A DNA stretch of 31,652 bases from Chthoniobacterales bacterium (GTDB lineage Bacteria; Verrucomicrobiota; Verrucomicrobiia; Chthoniobacterales; UBA10450): the NCBI GenBank assembly GCA_013697365.1, contig JACCXA010000158.1, forward strand, positions 1 to 31,652. Reading direction: 5' to 3'. The position numbers were made by a program, and so were the translations under genes. Of this stretch, positions 15,558 through 22,952 are shown piece by piece. How positions within the stretch are numbered: position 1 is the first letter of the stretch; each line of letters starts with the position of its first letter. Under the pieces are notes generated by a model that saw nothing but the letters and a program-made list of their open reading frames with translations, did no database searches and had not been told where the DNA came from.

Positions 15558-17869
15558 TGCTTCTCCCCGAATGGCGGAAGGCGACTCATGTCGCCGTCGG
15601 GCTGCGCGATGGACGGCGCGGGCTGGCCTGGACTGGCGTGAGGCGGCGGCGCGGCAGCTTGCTCGATCTGGACGACCGCGTTGTAATCCGGCACGCCGCC
15701 GATCGGATCCACGACACCGCGTTTGATGATCACGTTTCCTTCTGGCCAGTGCACTTGAAGGTTTCCAGGCGCGATTGGCGCAAGGAAGGCGTGGCCTTCG
15801 TAACGGCCAACGTCGTTCACCAGCGTGACCGGGTCTCCGCTCCGCAGGTGGAAGCGCGCCGCATCGTCAGCGTTCATCAGGATGGCGTCGCGCGGTGCGC
15901 CATTAAGCGGATCGACCTCCGCGTAGATGAGCGTGTTGAACTGCTTCCCGCGCCGCGTGCTGACGTGGAAGCTACCGGGCGGACGTGTCAGCTCAGGCAA
16001 GTCGACCGCACCGAAATGTCCTTTGCCGTCGGGCGTTGGGAACACGCCGCCTTCGCATAAGTGGCGGCCGCCGTATTGGATGGCGTCGCCCGTTTCCCGG
16101 AAATACTGCACGCCATCGTAATAGGGGATCACTCCGGCGATTTCTTCACGAATCTGCTGGCCGGTCTCGCAACCGAGAAGATGCGCCCGCCTTGGATCGA
16201 CCGTCGCCGCGAGCTCGCGGAGAATTTTCCATTCTGTCTTCGCTTCGCCGACCTCCCGCGGGATCTGGGGCGAAAACATGACGCGCCGTTCCGTGCTTGT
16301 TTCAATCCCGCCGCCTTCCTGCTCGTAACGCGTTTTAGCAGGCAACAGGATGACCTCCTCGCGCGCGGGAATAAACATTTGATCGGTGAGAATGATGTCC
16401 TGATGGACTCGCATCAGGACGTTCTCGAGCGCGGCACGGACGTATTCCGGTTCCGGAAGCGTACGAAGGAAATTGCCGCCGAGGCAGTAGAACATTTCCA
16501 ACTCTCCCCGGTGCGCGGATTCAACCATCTCAGTTGCGGTCAGCCCGAGCCAATCAGGAACGGCGAATCCATAACGCGCCGACAACGCCGCCGCGTTCTC
16601 CCGATTCACCGGCTGATAAGCCGGAAAAGCGGTCGCATACGCGCCCATCTCCGCTCCGCCCTGGACGGAGGAATGACCGCGGATTGGCATGACGCCGTTC
16701 TTGTCGCGGCCAATGTAACCTTGGGCGAGCGCGAGATTCAGGATCATCTGCACGGAGTCGGTGCCGAACGGGTGTTGGGTGATGCCCATGCTCCAGACGA
16801 GGACCGCGTTCTTCGCATCGCGGATCAATTCGGCGAATTGCTGCATGCTGTCGCGTTTTAATCCGGCCTGCTTTTCGATGGCGAGCCAGTCCAGTGACTC
16901 GAGCTTCGCGCTCAGCTCCCCAAATTGAACCGTGTGTTCCTCGATGAAGGCGCGATCGATCCAGCCATTGTCGACCAGGAGTTTCAGCACACCCGAAAGG
17001 AACGCGATGTCGCCGCCCTGGTTGACCGGGAACCAGTAGTCGGCGATCTCCGTTCCGAAGAGTGCGCTTTCAAGGCTCGACGGGACCCAATACTTCTTCA
17101 TCCCCGGCTCGAGATAGGGATTCACCATCACGATTTTCGTGCCGAGCTTCTTCGCGCCTTCCAGATACTTGGTCGCGACTGGCTGATCGTTCGCGGGATT
17201 GGCGCCGAAGAAGATGACGAGATCGGTCCCATACCAATCCTTGTAACTGCACGTCGTGGCGGCTACGCCGATGCTCGCTTTCATCGTCGCGCCGGAGGGT
17301 GAATGGCAGATGCGCGCGGCGTTATCGATGTTGTTCGTGCCGAGGAAGCGCGCAACTTTTTGCGCGACGTAATAGACTTCGTTTGTGATCCCGCGAGACG
17401 TGAGATAGAAGGCGAGGCGGCGCGGATCGGCGCCGCGGATTCTGCGCGCGATACGCTCGTAGGCTTCGTTCCAGGTGATGCGGCGGAAACCCGGCGCGTC
17501 TTCCTCGCGCAGCATCGGATGAGGCAAACGCCCAAGCTCGCGCAGCTCCCGGTTGTTCAACTTCTCCAACGACGCGATGTCCGACAGCTGTGCCACGTCG
17601 AGCGCCGGCATGGTGTTGAGTCGCAGCAGATTCAGCCGCGTCATGCACAAGTGCACCCCATCGATCGTCCAGTCGTGGAACCCGGCGACGCCCAGCGCGC
17701 AGCCATCGCAGACGCCGCGGCTCAGAACCTTCCAGGCGTAAGGGAGGTTGTCCTTATTCTTCCAAACCACGCCCGCCATCTCGCGGAAGTGCTGCGGCTT
17801 CCACTGACCCAGACCGAACGGGACCTTGGCCGCGAAACCGCGCTCGTGTTCGACTCGATGATCGTTCAT
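15554..17869 (-). CDS. FdhF/YdeP-family molybdopterin oxidoreductase
   Basis: The 771-residue member of the bis-molybdopterin (DMSO-reductase) superfamily is closest in pattern to the E. coli YdeP group. The N-terminus has C54-x2-C57 and C75 (GVCDGCALG...HLC). The position of the Mo-ligating residue in formate dehydrogenase H is occupied by C188 (ARICHSPSG). C-terminal features include RGKQFNTLIYAEVDPLNGAPRDAILMN and DPVTLVNDVG, the cofactor-binding cap. The substrate is unknown; formate is possible but unproven for this branch. The ATG at 17869 overlaps the mobA stop as ATGA. An open extension to 17905 is encoded by a palindromic repeat and is rejected. A Pro/Ala-rich tail follows the last domain. 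Confidence 0.9.
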   Translation of the reverse strand: MNDHRVEHERGFAAKVPFGLGQWKPQHFREMAGVVWKNKDNLPYAWKVLSRGVCDGCALGVAGFHDWTIDGVHLCMTRLNLLRLNTMPALDVAQLSDIASLEKLNNRELRELGRLPHPMLREEDAPGFRRITWNEAYERIARRIRGADPRRLAFYLTSRGITNEVYYVAQKVARFLGTNNIDNAARICHSPSGATMKASIGVAATTCSYKDWYGTDLVIFFGANPANDQPVATKYLEGAKKLGTKIVMVNPYLEPGMKKYWVPSSLESALFGTEIADYWFPVNQGGDIAFLSGVLKLLVDNGWIDRAFIEEHTVQFGELSAKLESLDWLAIEKQAGLKRDSMQQFAELIRDAKNAVLVWSMGITQHPFGTDSVQMILNLALAQGYIGRDKNGVMPIRGHSSVQGGAEMGAYATAFPAYQPVNRENAAALSARYGFAVPDWLGLTATEMVESAHRGELEMFYCLGGNFLRTLPEPEYVRAALENVLMRVHQDIILTDQMFIPAREEVILLPAKTRYEQEGGGIETSTERRVMFSPQIPREVGEAKTEWKILRELAATVDPRRAHLLGCETGQQIREEIAGVIPYYDGVQYFRETGDAIQYGGRHLCEGGVFPTPDGKGHFGAVDLPELTRPPGSFHVSTRRGKQFNTLIYAEVDPLNGAPRDAILMNADDAARFHLRSGDPVTLVNDVGRYEGHAFLAPIAPGNLQVHWPEGNVIIKRGVVDPIGGVPDYNAVVQIEQAAAPPPHASPGQPAPSIAQPDGDMSRLPPFGEKQ

Positions 17870-18501
17870 CTGTAGCGGTGGTCTGTGACCGCCGCATTCG
17901 GACACTGCGGATCCCGGATTCGGCGGTCGTAGACGGCCGCTACAGAAGCCAGATCTTCCAGCGTGTTCATGTTGAGGAAGAGTCGTTCGTCGGCAGGTGC
18001 GATCTCCGTTTCCACGGCGAGCCCGTCAGCAACGCAACCGGCCGCAAAATTTCGCATCGCGTAGCGACCGGATGCGAGGCAGCTCTCCGCAAAGGCGGTC
18101 GCGGATTTCGGATACACAGCGACAAGAGGTTCATCGCGCGGCACGAGGCCTCGGGTCGCACTGCAAAAAGTCAGCAGGTGTCTGAGATAATCCGAGGTCA
18201 TGCACGGCAGATCAACGGCGAGAGCGAGAAGGAGAGGCGTGGAAGTTCGGCGCAACGCAGAGACCACGCCCGCGAGTGGTCCGCTATTTTTCTGCGCGTC
18301 GGGAATGATGAGGTAACCCTGATCACTCCATTCGTCGCGCGCCGGGGCAGAGATGAACAGTTCATGCGGGTGGAGTTCCTGGAGCATCCGAAGCTGTCGT
18401 TGCCAGAGCGGTTGGCCCTCCACTTCCACGAAAGCCTTGTCGGTGCCCATGCGGGTCGATTTGCCGCCGGCCAGAAGAACGGCGCTAAATGGCGAGGGCA
18501 C
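17866..18501 (-). CDS. mobA: Molybdenum cofactor guanylyltransferase
   Basis: The 211-residue protein couples GTP to Mo-molybdopterin to make the guanine-dinucleotide cofactor used by the downstream oxidoreductase. It shows the nucleotidyltransferase signature LLAGGKSTRMGTDKAFVEV (9-27), GPLAGVVSAL, and the metal-binding LALAVDLPCMT. The domain ends near NMNTLEDLAS. The remaining ~23 residues (AAVYDRRIRDPQ... to the stop) are translated from the palindrome at 17870-17945, so the native C-terminus has been replaced or extended. It overlaps the upstream MOSC gene by 17 bases and the next gene by 4. Confidence 0.92.
   Translation of the reverse strand: MPSPFSAVLLAGGKSTRMGTDKAFVEVEGQPLWQRQLRMLQELHPHELFISAPARDEWSDQGYLIIPDAQKNSGPLAGVVSALRRTSTPLLLALAVDLPCMTSDYLRHLLTFCSATRGLVPRDEPLVAVYPKSATAFAESCLASGRYAMRNFAAGCVADGLAVETEIAPADERLFLNMNTLEDLASVAAVYDRRIRDPQCPNAAVTDHRYR
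17870..17945. repeat. CTGTAGCGG-type palindrome inside the mobA 3' end
   Basis: The arms at 17870-17894 (CTGTAGCGGTGGTCTGTGAC...) and 17921-17945 are near-perfect reverse complements of each other (21 of 25 positions), with a 26-base spacer. Read on the minus strand, the element is open in frame and encodes the C-terminal tail of MobA. It ends directly at the ATG of the fdhF/ydeP-like gene. This is a second repeat family, unrelated to CCACGGAT. Confidence 0.88.
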
Positions 18502-18979
18502 CTTGTGCGACAGCGAACTCCGCCGCTCCGACTTTGAGCCACCCGCTCGTGAGGATCTGCGCGCGCAGACCGCCGTTCCCTTTCAGCCACGCTTCCGTGC
18601 CGGGACAAAACGCCTGGTCGAGCCAGTAGCAGGGCTTGCAGTGTGCCGTGCCGAGAAAGCGAAGGCCTTGCAGTTCGAATTCCTGGCCGATGAGCTGATT
18701 GAGATCCACGTCCGATACAATCACGTTGCGCCGCAATGCACCGGGCGATTTTTCAACTAAGGAGAAAGCTGCGCTCAGCCCCTCGAAGATTTCCTGGGAG
18801 AAAAAGGTGACCTGGCCCTTGTAGTTGTCTTTGTAATCGTAAAAGCGATCGCCGCGAATCCCGTGACCGGCCACGCATTCGATCGCGTCGACTTCGCGGA
18901 GCGGATAATCATCGGGCTCCCGCCCCGCATGGCCAAAGTAGTTGTGACCTGATGAGATGAAGATCTGGCGGATGACCAC
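18485..18979 (-). CDS. MOSC domain protein
   Basis: The 164-residue protein resembles the small stand-alone MOSC (molybdenum-cofactor sulfurase C-terminal) family. It shows GHGIRGDRFYDYKDNYKGQVTFF (about 39-61), RRNVIVSDVDLNQLIGQEF and the conserved-cysteine segment GTAHCKPCYWLDQAF. Such proteins bind or transfer sulfur with molybdenum cofactor. It is the first gene of the overlapping run MOSC-mobA-oxidoreductase-fdhD, so a role in maturing that oxidoreductase is a reasonable inference. Confidence 0.88.
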   Translation of the reverse strand: MVIRQIFISSGHNYFGHAGREPDDYPLREVDAIECVAGHGIRGDRFYDYKDNYKGQVTFFSQEIFEGLSAAFSLVEKSPGALRRNVIVSDVDLNQLIGQEFELQGLRFLGTAHCKPCYWLDQAFCPGTEAWLKGNGGLRAQILTSGWLKVGAAEFAVAQGALAI

Positions 18980-19020
18980 GTGGGAATTCTAGGTGCGCGG
19001 CAACCAGGTGCAATCTTGGA

Positions 19021-19080
19021 GGGGAAGCTGTTAGCTTCCCGAGTCTCAAGCCCGACACTGGCGAAGCTAACAGCTTCCCC
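19021..19080. repeat. GGGGAAGCTGTTAGCTTC double palindrome
   Basis: Two perfect 18-base arms, 19021-19038 (GGGGAAGCTGTTAGCTTC) and 19063-19080, are reverse complements separated by 24 bases. Each arm also contains its own small palindrome, GAAGCT-GTT-AGCTTC. It lies in the divergent MOSC/ABC-transporter region. The symmetry suggests a REP-like element or a cruciform-forming regulatory site. There is no T-tract, so a simple terminator is unlikely. Confidence 0.85.
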
Positions 19081-19146
19081 TACGAGTGGCCTCCGCCGTC
19101 GCGCGCCTTGCACCGACAAGAGCCGTCGCTGACGTTGCGCTTTTCC

Positions 19147-20952
19147 ATGAATATCGTCTGGCGCGTCTTCAGTTATCTGCGGCGGTATCCGTTACTCGGG
19201 TCTGCTACGCTCGCCTGCGCCATCGTCGGCACACTGATGATAATCGTCTTCCCTGCGGTGACGAAACTCGTAATCGATGAGGTTCTCTACCAGCACCGTG
19301 CGGAACGTCTCACGCCGCTCGTCCTGATCGCCGCGCTGGCCCTCGTCTTGCAACATGGGCTCAATTCGATCCGCATCGTTCTCAACAACACCTTCGAGCA
19401 GAAAGTGATCTTCGATCTCCGGAGCGATCTCTACTCGCACATTCAGATGCTGCCGCTGCGCTGGTTTGATAATCGCGCCACGGGCGATTTGATGACTCGC
19501 ATTCTCGAGGATGTGAACGCCGTCGAGCGCATGCTGATAGATGGGGTGGAGCAGGGGCTGGTCGCCGTCCTGCAGGTCGTGATCGTCCTCGGGATGATGT
19601 TCTACGTGAGTCCATCGCTGGCGCTGATCGGGCTGGCGCCGGCGCCGTTCCTGGCTGGGGGAGCGCTTTGGTATACGCTGACCGCGCACCGCCGCTATCG
19701 GCTGCAACGCCGCGCTTCGTCGGCCATGAACTCCCTGCTGCATGATAATCTCGCGGGCATCCGGCAGATCAAGAGCTTCGTGCGCGAGCGCGAAGAACAC
19801 AGCCGCTTCAACGCAGTCAGCGATCAGTTGCGTCATGCGACACTCGTGGTGATGCGGGTCTGGGCGCTCTATCACCCCTCAATGTATCTCATCGGTTCCC
19901 TCGGAATTGTTCTCGTCGTCTGGGTCGGCGCGCGGGCTGTGCTGGGCGGTGCCATGCAAGTAGGCGACCTGATCGCCTTCCTCATGCTCACGGGATTTTT
20001 GTACGAACCGATTAACAAATTGCATCAGCTCAATCAATTGGTGCAGGCCGGACGGGCCGCGGGTGAGCGTGTCTTCGAGATCATTGACGAGCCGATCGAG
20101 CCGGGCTGGGATGTCGCAAAAGAAACCGTGCGCATGAAAGGCGATGTCCGGTTCGACAACGTCAGCTTCACCTACGGGAAGGAAGGGGCTCCCGCGCTCC
20201 AGCACATCAGCTTTCACGCTCGCCCGGGCGAGACCATCGCGCTCGTGGGGACGACCGGCGCCGGCAAATCCACCCTCGTGAATTTGCTGACGCGGTTTTA
20301 CGAGTACGACGCCGGAGAAGTTCTGATCGATGGCACGCCGATCCGCGAATTCGGGATGCGCCGGCTGCGTGAGATGGTCGCGGTGGTGACTCAGGAGAGC
20401 TTCCTCTTCAACGGCACGATCCGGGAAAATCTGTTGATGGGACGCCCCGATGCGAGCGACGAAGATGTCCTGCGCGCGGCGGATGCGGCGAATGCGCGGC
20501 CCTTTATCGATCGTCTTCCCGACGGCTTGAATAGCAAGGTGGGGGAACGCGGTGTGAAGCTGAGCGTCGGGGAAAAGCAACGGCTTTCAATTGCGCGCGC
20601 TTTGTTGAAAGACCCTCCGATTCTGGTGCTCGATGAAGCGACTGCGAGTGTCGACACCACTACCGAGAGACTTATCCAGGAAGCGCTCGAGCACTTGATG
20701 TTTCACCGCACCTGTTTCGTGATTGCTCATCGCCTCTCGACGATTCTTCGTGCCGACCAGATTTTGGTGCTGGAGCGGGGACGGATCATCGAGCGCGGAA
20801 AACACGGCGAACTCCTGGAGCAGGGAGGCAAATACGCGCGGCTTTGGGAGCAAAGCTTTCTGGAAAAAACGGCGGAAACAGAAGTGGCCGCTCCGCAGCA
20901 GCCATCGCCGGTCGCGATGACGGCGGTCGATTCGGCTGAAGTCGAGCCCTAG
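19147..20952 (+). CDS. ABC transporter, fused permease and ATP-binding protein (MsbA-like)
   Basis: The 601-residue half-transporter has an N-terminal six-helix exporter domain (about 1-310) and a C-terminal ATPase: Walker A GTTGAGKST (368-376), Q-loop VVTQESFLF, signature LSVGEKQR (472 onward), Walker B LVLDE (493-497) and H-loop VIAHRLST. It is expected to dimerise in the inner membrane and export a lipid, peptide or drug; MsbA-like lipid flipping is possible, but the substrate cannot be read. The signature LSVGE departs from LSGGQ but such variants occur in working transporters. I chose the ATG at 19147 over a TTG at 19108. The C-terminus converges on the GYF_2 gene with a 4-base overlap. 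Confidence 0.9.
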   Translation: MNIVWRVFSYLRRYPLLGSATLACAIVGTLMIIVFPAVTKLVIDEVLYQHRAERLTPLVLIAALALVLQHGLNSIRIVLNNTFEQKVIFDLRSDLYSHIQMLPLRWFDNRATGDLMTRILEDVNAVERMLIDGVEQGLVAVLQVVIVLGMMFYVSPSLALIGLAPAPFLAGGALWYTLTAHRRYRLQRRASSAMNSLLHDNLAGIRQIKSFVREREEHSRFNAVSDQLRHATLVVMRVWALYHPSMYLIGSLGIVLVVWVGARAVLGGAMQVGDLIAFLMLTGFLYEPINKLHQLNQLVQAGRAAGERVFEIIDEPIEPGWDVAKETVRMKGDVRFDNVSFTYGKEGAPALQHISFHARPGETIALVGTTGAGKSTLVNLLTRFYEYDAGEVLIDGTPIREFGMRRLREMVAVVTQESFLFNGTIRENLLMGRPDASDEDVLRAADAANARPFIDRLPDGLNSKVGERGVKLSVGEKQRLSIARALLKDPPILVLDEATASVDTTTERLIQEALEHLMFHRTCFVIAHRLSTILRADQILVLERGRIIERGKHGELLEQGGKYARLWEQSFLEKTAETEVAAPQQPSPVAMTAVDSAEVEP

Positions 20953-21509
20953 AGTGCGAGATCAGGCGAGACCGCTTCGCGATATCGCATCTCGAGTTCG
21001 CGATAGCGTTCTTCGGATTCGCCGAGCGCACGCCGTTCTTCCCGAAGCGCCTGTTCCAATTCACGAATCCGTTCTTCCACGGCAATCGACATGCCGGTCG
21101 CGGCAGGGCCGGCGACACCTCCGTCCGGCGCTTCCGTTGTTTCCTGCTCTTCGGCAGGGAGCGATTCGAGCAAATGCGCAATGTCCCGAGTCTGTCGCCG
21201 CGTTGCGTCGCAGGTGTTGATCACAAACGTGGCGTCATCAATCTCACCGAGCCGGATGAACTCGCGAATCGCGCCCAGGGTAGTTGGCCCATAAAGACGT
21301 TCGCTGGTGACCTCGGCAATCCAGTCCATGTCAAGCTCCGGGAGCATGGGCGCTTTGATCCAAGTGAGCGCATCTGTGGAAATGGAATCGTGAGGTGCGA
21401 CCTGGGCCGAAGAAGCCCAGCGGGCCAGCTGGTCAAAACTGAGCGGGCCAAAGACGCTGCCGTCTTCGTTTTTCCGCAGATACCACTGATGGCCAGCCGG
21501 GCTCTCCAT
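20949..21509 (-). CDS. GYF_2 (DUF4339) domain protein with coiled coil
   Basis: The 186-residue protein has two GYF_2-like units: WYLRKNEDGSVFGPLSFDQL (about 9-28), and near residues 63-80 the shorter ERLYGPTTLGAIREFI. Each has the aromatic-then-GP pattern of the domain. A charged segment rich in E and R follows (about 140-186; RIRELEQALREERRALGESEERYRELEMRYREA in overlapping heptads), predicted to be a coiled coil. GYF_2 domains are thought to mediate protein contacts, and no enzyme is implied. The ATG overlaps the LysM gene stop as TGATG; a GTG at 21512 is an alternative. Confidence 0.75.
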   Translation of the reverse strand: MESPAGHQWYLRKNEDGSVFGPLSFDQLARWASSAQVAPHDSISTDALTWIKAPMLPELDMDWIAEVTSERLYGPTTLGAIREFIRLGEIDDATFVINTCDATRRQTRDIAHLLESLPAEEQETTEAPDGGVAGPAATGMSIAVEERIRELEQALREERRALGESEERYRELEMRYREAVSPDLAL

Positions 21510-21991
21510 CACTCGTTAGGCTGAGCCGCGCTGGGGGAAGCACTGGGAGAAGCGGCGCCAGGCGTCGGGATCATAATTGTCTGGCCGATCTGCAACGCGC
21601 GGTCGTTCTCGATGTGGTTGAACTTTTGCAGTTCAGTCACGCCAACTTTGTGCGTCTTTGCGATGGACGTGAGCGTTTCGCCTTTGGCGACGACGTGGGC
21701 GTTTCCGCTCTGAGGCACAACCGGCAGCGCGACCGGCACGGCGCTGCCCGCGGGAGCCGGGGCGCTTTCGCCGATCATAACGCCAGGCCGCAAATTGGAA
21801 ACGAGCTGTTCGAGCTTCAAGAGCTGCTGCGAAAGCGCATCGATTTTTGAATTTTGCTCGTCGATCTTCTTCGTCAGGCTCTCAAGCGCCGTTGCATCAT
21901 TGGCGCTGCGGGCAGCGGTTTGGGCCGAAGCGGGCGTGGCGAGGGCCCCGGCAACCGCGAAGACGGAAAGATAGATCGCAAGCGGCTTCAT
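21509..21991 (-). CDS. Periplasmic LysM-domain protein with coiled coil
   Basis: The 160-residue protein begins with a signal peptide (MKPLAIYLSVFAVAGALATPASAQ, cleavage likely after ASA). A short coiled coil follows (TKKIDEQNSKIDALSQQLLKLEQL), then a low-complexity Ala/Pro linker and a LysM domain (VVAKGETLTSIAKTHKVGV...QIGQTIMIP). LysM binds peptidoglycan, so envelope localisation is inferred. I chose the ATG at 21991 because it opens the signal peptide. The longer open frame to 22231 covers the damaged toxin gene. It is coupled to the GYF_2 gene downstream. Confidence 0.82.
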   Translation of the reverse strand: MKPLAIYLSVFAVAGALATPASAQTAARSANDATALESLTKKIDEQNSKIDALSQQLLKLEQLVSNLRPGVMIGESAPAPAGSAVPVALPVVPQSGNAHVVAKGETLTSIAKTHKVGVTELQKFNHIENDRALQIGQTIMIPTPGAASPSASPSAAQPNE

Positions 21992-22043
21992 CCGGGACAC
22001 CTTTGCAGGCGCGCTCTCGGCTGGCAAGTTCGCACCCGCGGGA

Positions 22044-22421
22044 TTACCACGACGCCAGTCGCAAGCGCGGAACGGTCTCGAAGTGCCGGTGGGAGGTAAG
22101 AACAGCAGCCCCGGCGCGTAAGGCGCAGACCGCAATAAGCAGATCTGTGAGCGGCAAGACTTTCCCGGCGCGATCCATTTGCTACGCCAGCTCTTCGGTT
22201 TCCCGCCAGACACGATGGTCGATTGCGACATTGACCAAAAGATCGAAAAAGGAGGCGAGATGCACTTTCACCTTTGGGCGGACGATTCCCCGCAAGACTT
22301 CGCAACGCACCACACTGCAACCGACAATCTCGGTGATATCAAACGACCGCGCTATTTCGCCAACCGGATCCTGGCCGCGGCGCAAAAGCCCGATGTATAT
22401 CGATGAATCAACGAGGACCAC
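22044..22421 (-). pseudogene. vapC: VapC-family PIN-domain toxin interrupted by an in-frame amber codon
   Basis: Translation from the ATG at 22421 gives a PIN domain, MVLVDSSIYIG (D5) and E41 in CEVLRG, which stops at TAG (22184-22182, codon 80) after RETEELA. The same frame continues without change for 45 more codons (QMDRAGKVLPLTDLLIAV..., D93, then LTSHRHF) to TAA at 22046-22044. This gives a full VapC length of 125. VapC proteins usually have Trp at the codon that reads TAG here, so a TGG-to-TAG nonsense mutation is the simple reading. The last acidic position (usually D before xHF) is also changed. It starts inside the end of the antitoxin gene (14-base overlap). Confidence 0.8.
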
Positions 22422-22656
22422 GTCTTGCGCGGTTCTTCGACGGCATCTCTGCGACGCGCAACGCCGTCAGATCGTATGCGGGATCCACGCTTTCTTTCCA
22501 CTCATCAGCTGCAAGCTTCTCCTTCGAGAGCAAACGCCCGAGCTTGGCCTTTCGTTCAGCTTCGCGGAGAGAAAACTCCACCGCCTCGGTCTTGGTTTTA
22601 AGTCCCGTCAGGCCCATCACTCTGGCGAGAAGCTCTTCGTCGATAAACATAGTCAT
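22408..22656 (-). CDS. vapB: VapB-family antitoxin
   Basis: The 82-residue protein from ATG 22656 has an N-terminal ribbon-helix-helix-like or VapB signature: MTMFIDEELLARVMGLTGLKTKTEAVEFSL, which includes the typical TGxKTKxEAVE core. A charged C-terminal half would wrap the toxin. Two earlier in-frame starts (22692, 22731) exist. I prefer 22656 because the likely promoter and a perfect palindrome (22674-22695) lie just upstream of it. The gene overlaps vapC by 14 bases, the usual order antitoxin then toxin. With the toxin interrupted, the antitoxin may be a remnant or may still act on other loci. Confidence 0.78.
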   Translation of the reverse strand: MTMFIDEELLARVMGLTGLKTKTEAVEFSLREAERKAKLGRLLSKEKLAADEWKESVDPAYDLTALRVAEMPSKNRARRGPR

Positions 22657-22671
22657 CTTCGTCACGAGTTC

Positions 22672-22701
22672 AGGATATGGCTGTTGAGCCATATCAGTCA
22701 A
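22672..22701 (-). promoter_or_regulatory. Predicted vapBC promoter with palindromic operator
   Basis: On the minus strand, TTGACT (22701-22696) and TATCCT (22677-22672) form a -35/-10 pair with an 18-base spacer. A perfect inverted repeat, GATATGGCT-GTTG-AGCCATATC (22674-22695), fills the spacer and enters the -10. This is the expected position for autorepression by a VapBC complex. The predicted transcription start near 22665 lies only about 9 bases before the ATG, at an in-frame GTG, so the mRNA may be nearly leaderless. Confidence 0.55.
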
Positions 22702-22744
22702 CTTTTCGCTCCAAAATGCCGAAGGTATCATGACGCCCCCCCGC

Positions 22745-22772
22745 TTGCGTTTGGCGGATTCGTTTCTAGCTT
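22745..22772 (+). promoter_or_regulatory. Possible promoter of the UBact-proteasome operon
   Basis: TTGCGT (22745-22750) and TAGCTT (22767-22772) are separated by 16 bases. Transcription would begin about at the UBact ATG (22779), which is preceded by a run of T and has no Shine-Dalgarno sequence. A leaderless transcript is therefore possible. The match to consensus is weak. Confidence 0.3.
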
Positions 22773-22778
22773 TTTTCC

Positions 22779-22952
22779 ATGCCTGAACGCGTCCAAAAAC
22801 CTACCGTCCCCTGGGCTCCGAAGCAGGGTTGTGATGATGAGGGACCCAAGGCGCCCGACGTTCCTCGGCCCGATACAGAGGATCTGCTCAGGAAGATGCG
22901 CAAAGTCGATCCGAACCAGTCGAAGCGATATCGCCAGCGCACCGGCCAGTGA
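22779..22952 (+). CDS. ubact: UBact-like prokaryotic ubiquitin-like protein
   Basis: The 57-residue protein begins MPERVQKPTVPW and ends KRYRQRTGQ. It is hydrophilic, rich in Pro, Lys and Arg and probably disordered, with a central acidic/leucine stretch PDTEDLLRKMRKVDPNQ that resembles the proteasome-ATPase-binding helix of Pup. The RQRTG-E/Q ending is the hallmark reported for UBact, the Pup-like modifier of several phyla including Verrucomicrobia. The TGA stop overlaps the prcB start (TGATG). The terminal Gln implies deamidation to Glu before conjugation, as with mycobacterial Pup. Lysines at 7, 15, 24, 39, 42 and 49 and one Cys (18) are present. Identification rests on the C-terminus, size and gene neighbours. 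Confidence 0.88.
   Translation: MPERVQKPTVPWAPKQGCDDEGPKAPDVPRPDTEDLLRKMRKVDPNQSKRYRQRTGQ

Noticed and set aside
17870..17905. 12-residue N-terminal extension of the FdhF/YdeP-like protein
   Set aside because: It is encoded by the CTGTAGCGG palindrome, and the ATGA overlap with mobA supports the ATG at 17869.
20505..20640. ABC signature LSVGE as evidence of an inactive transporter
   Set aside because: All other ATPase motifs are intact and LSVG/E variants occur in active exporters.
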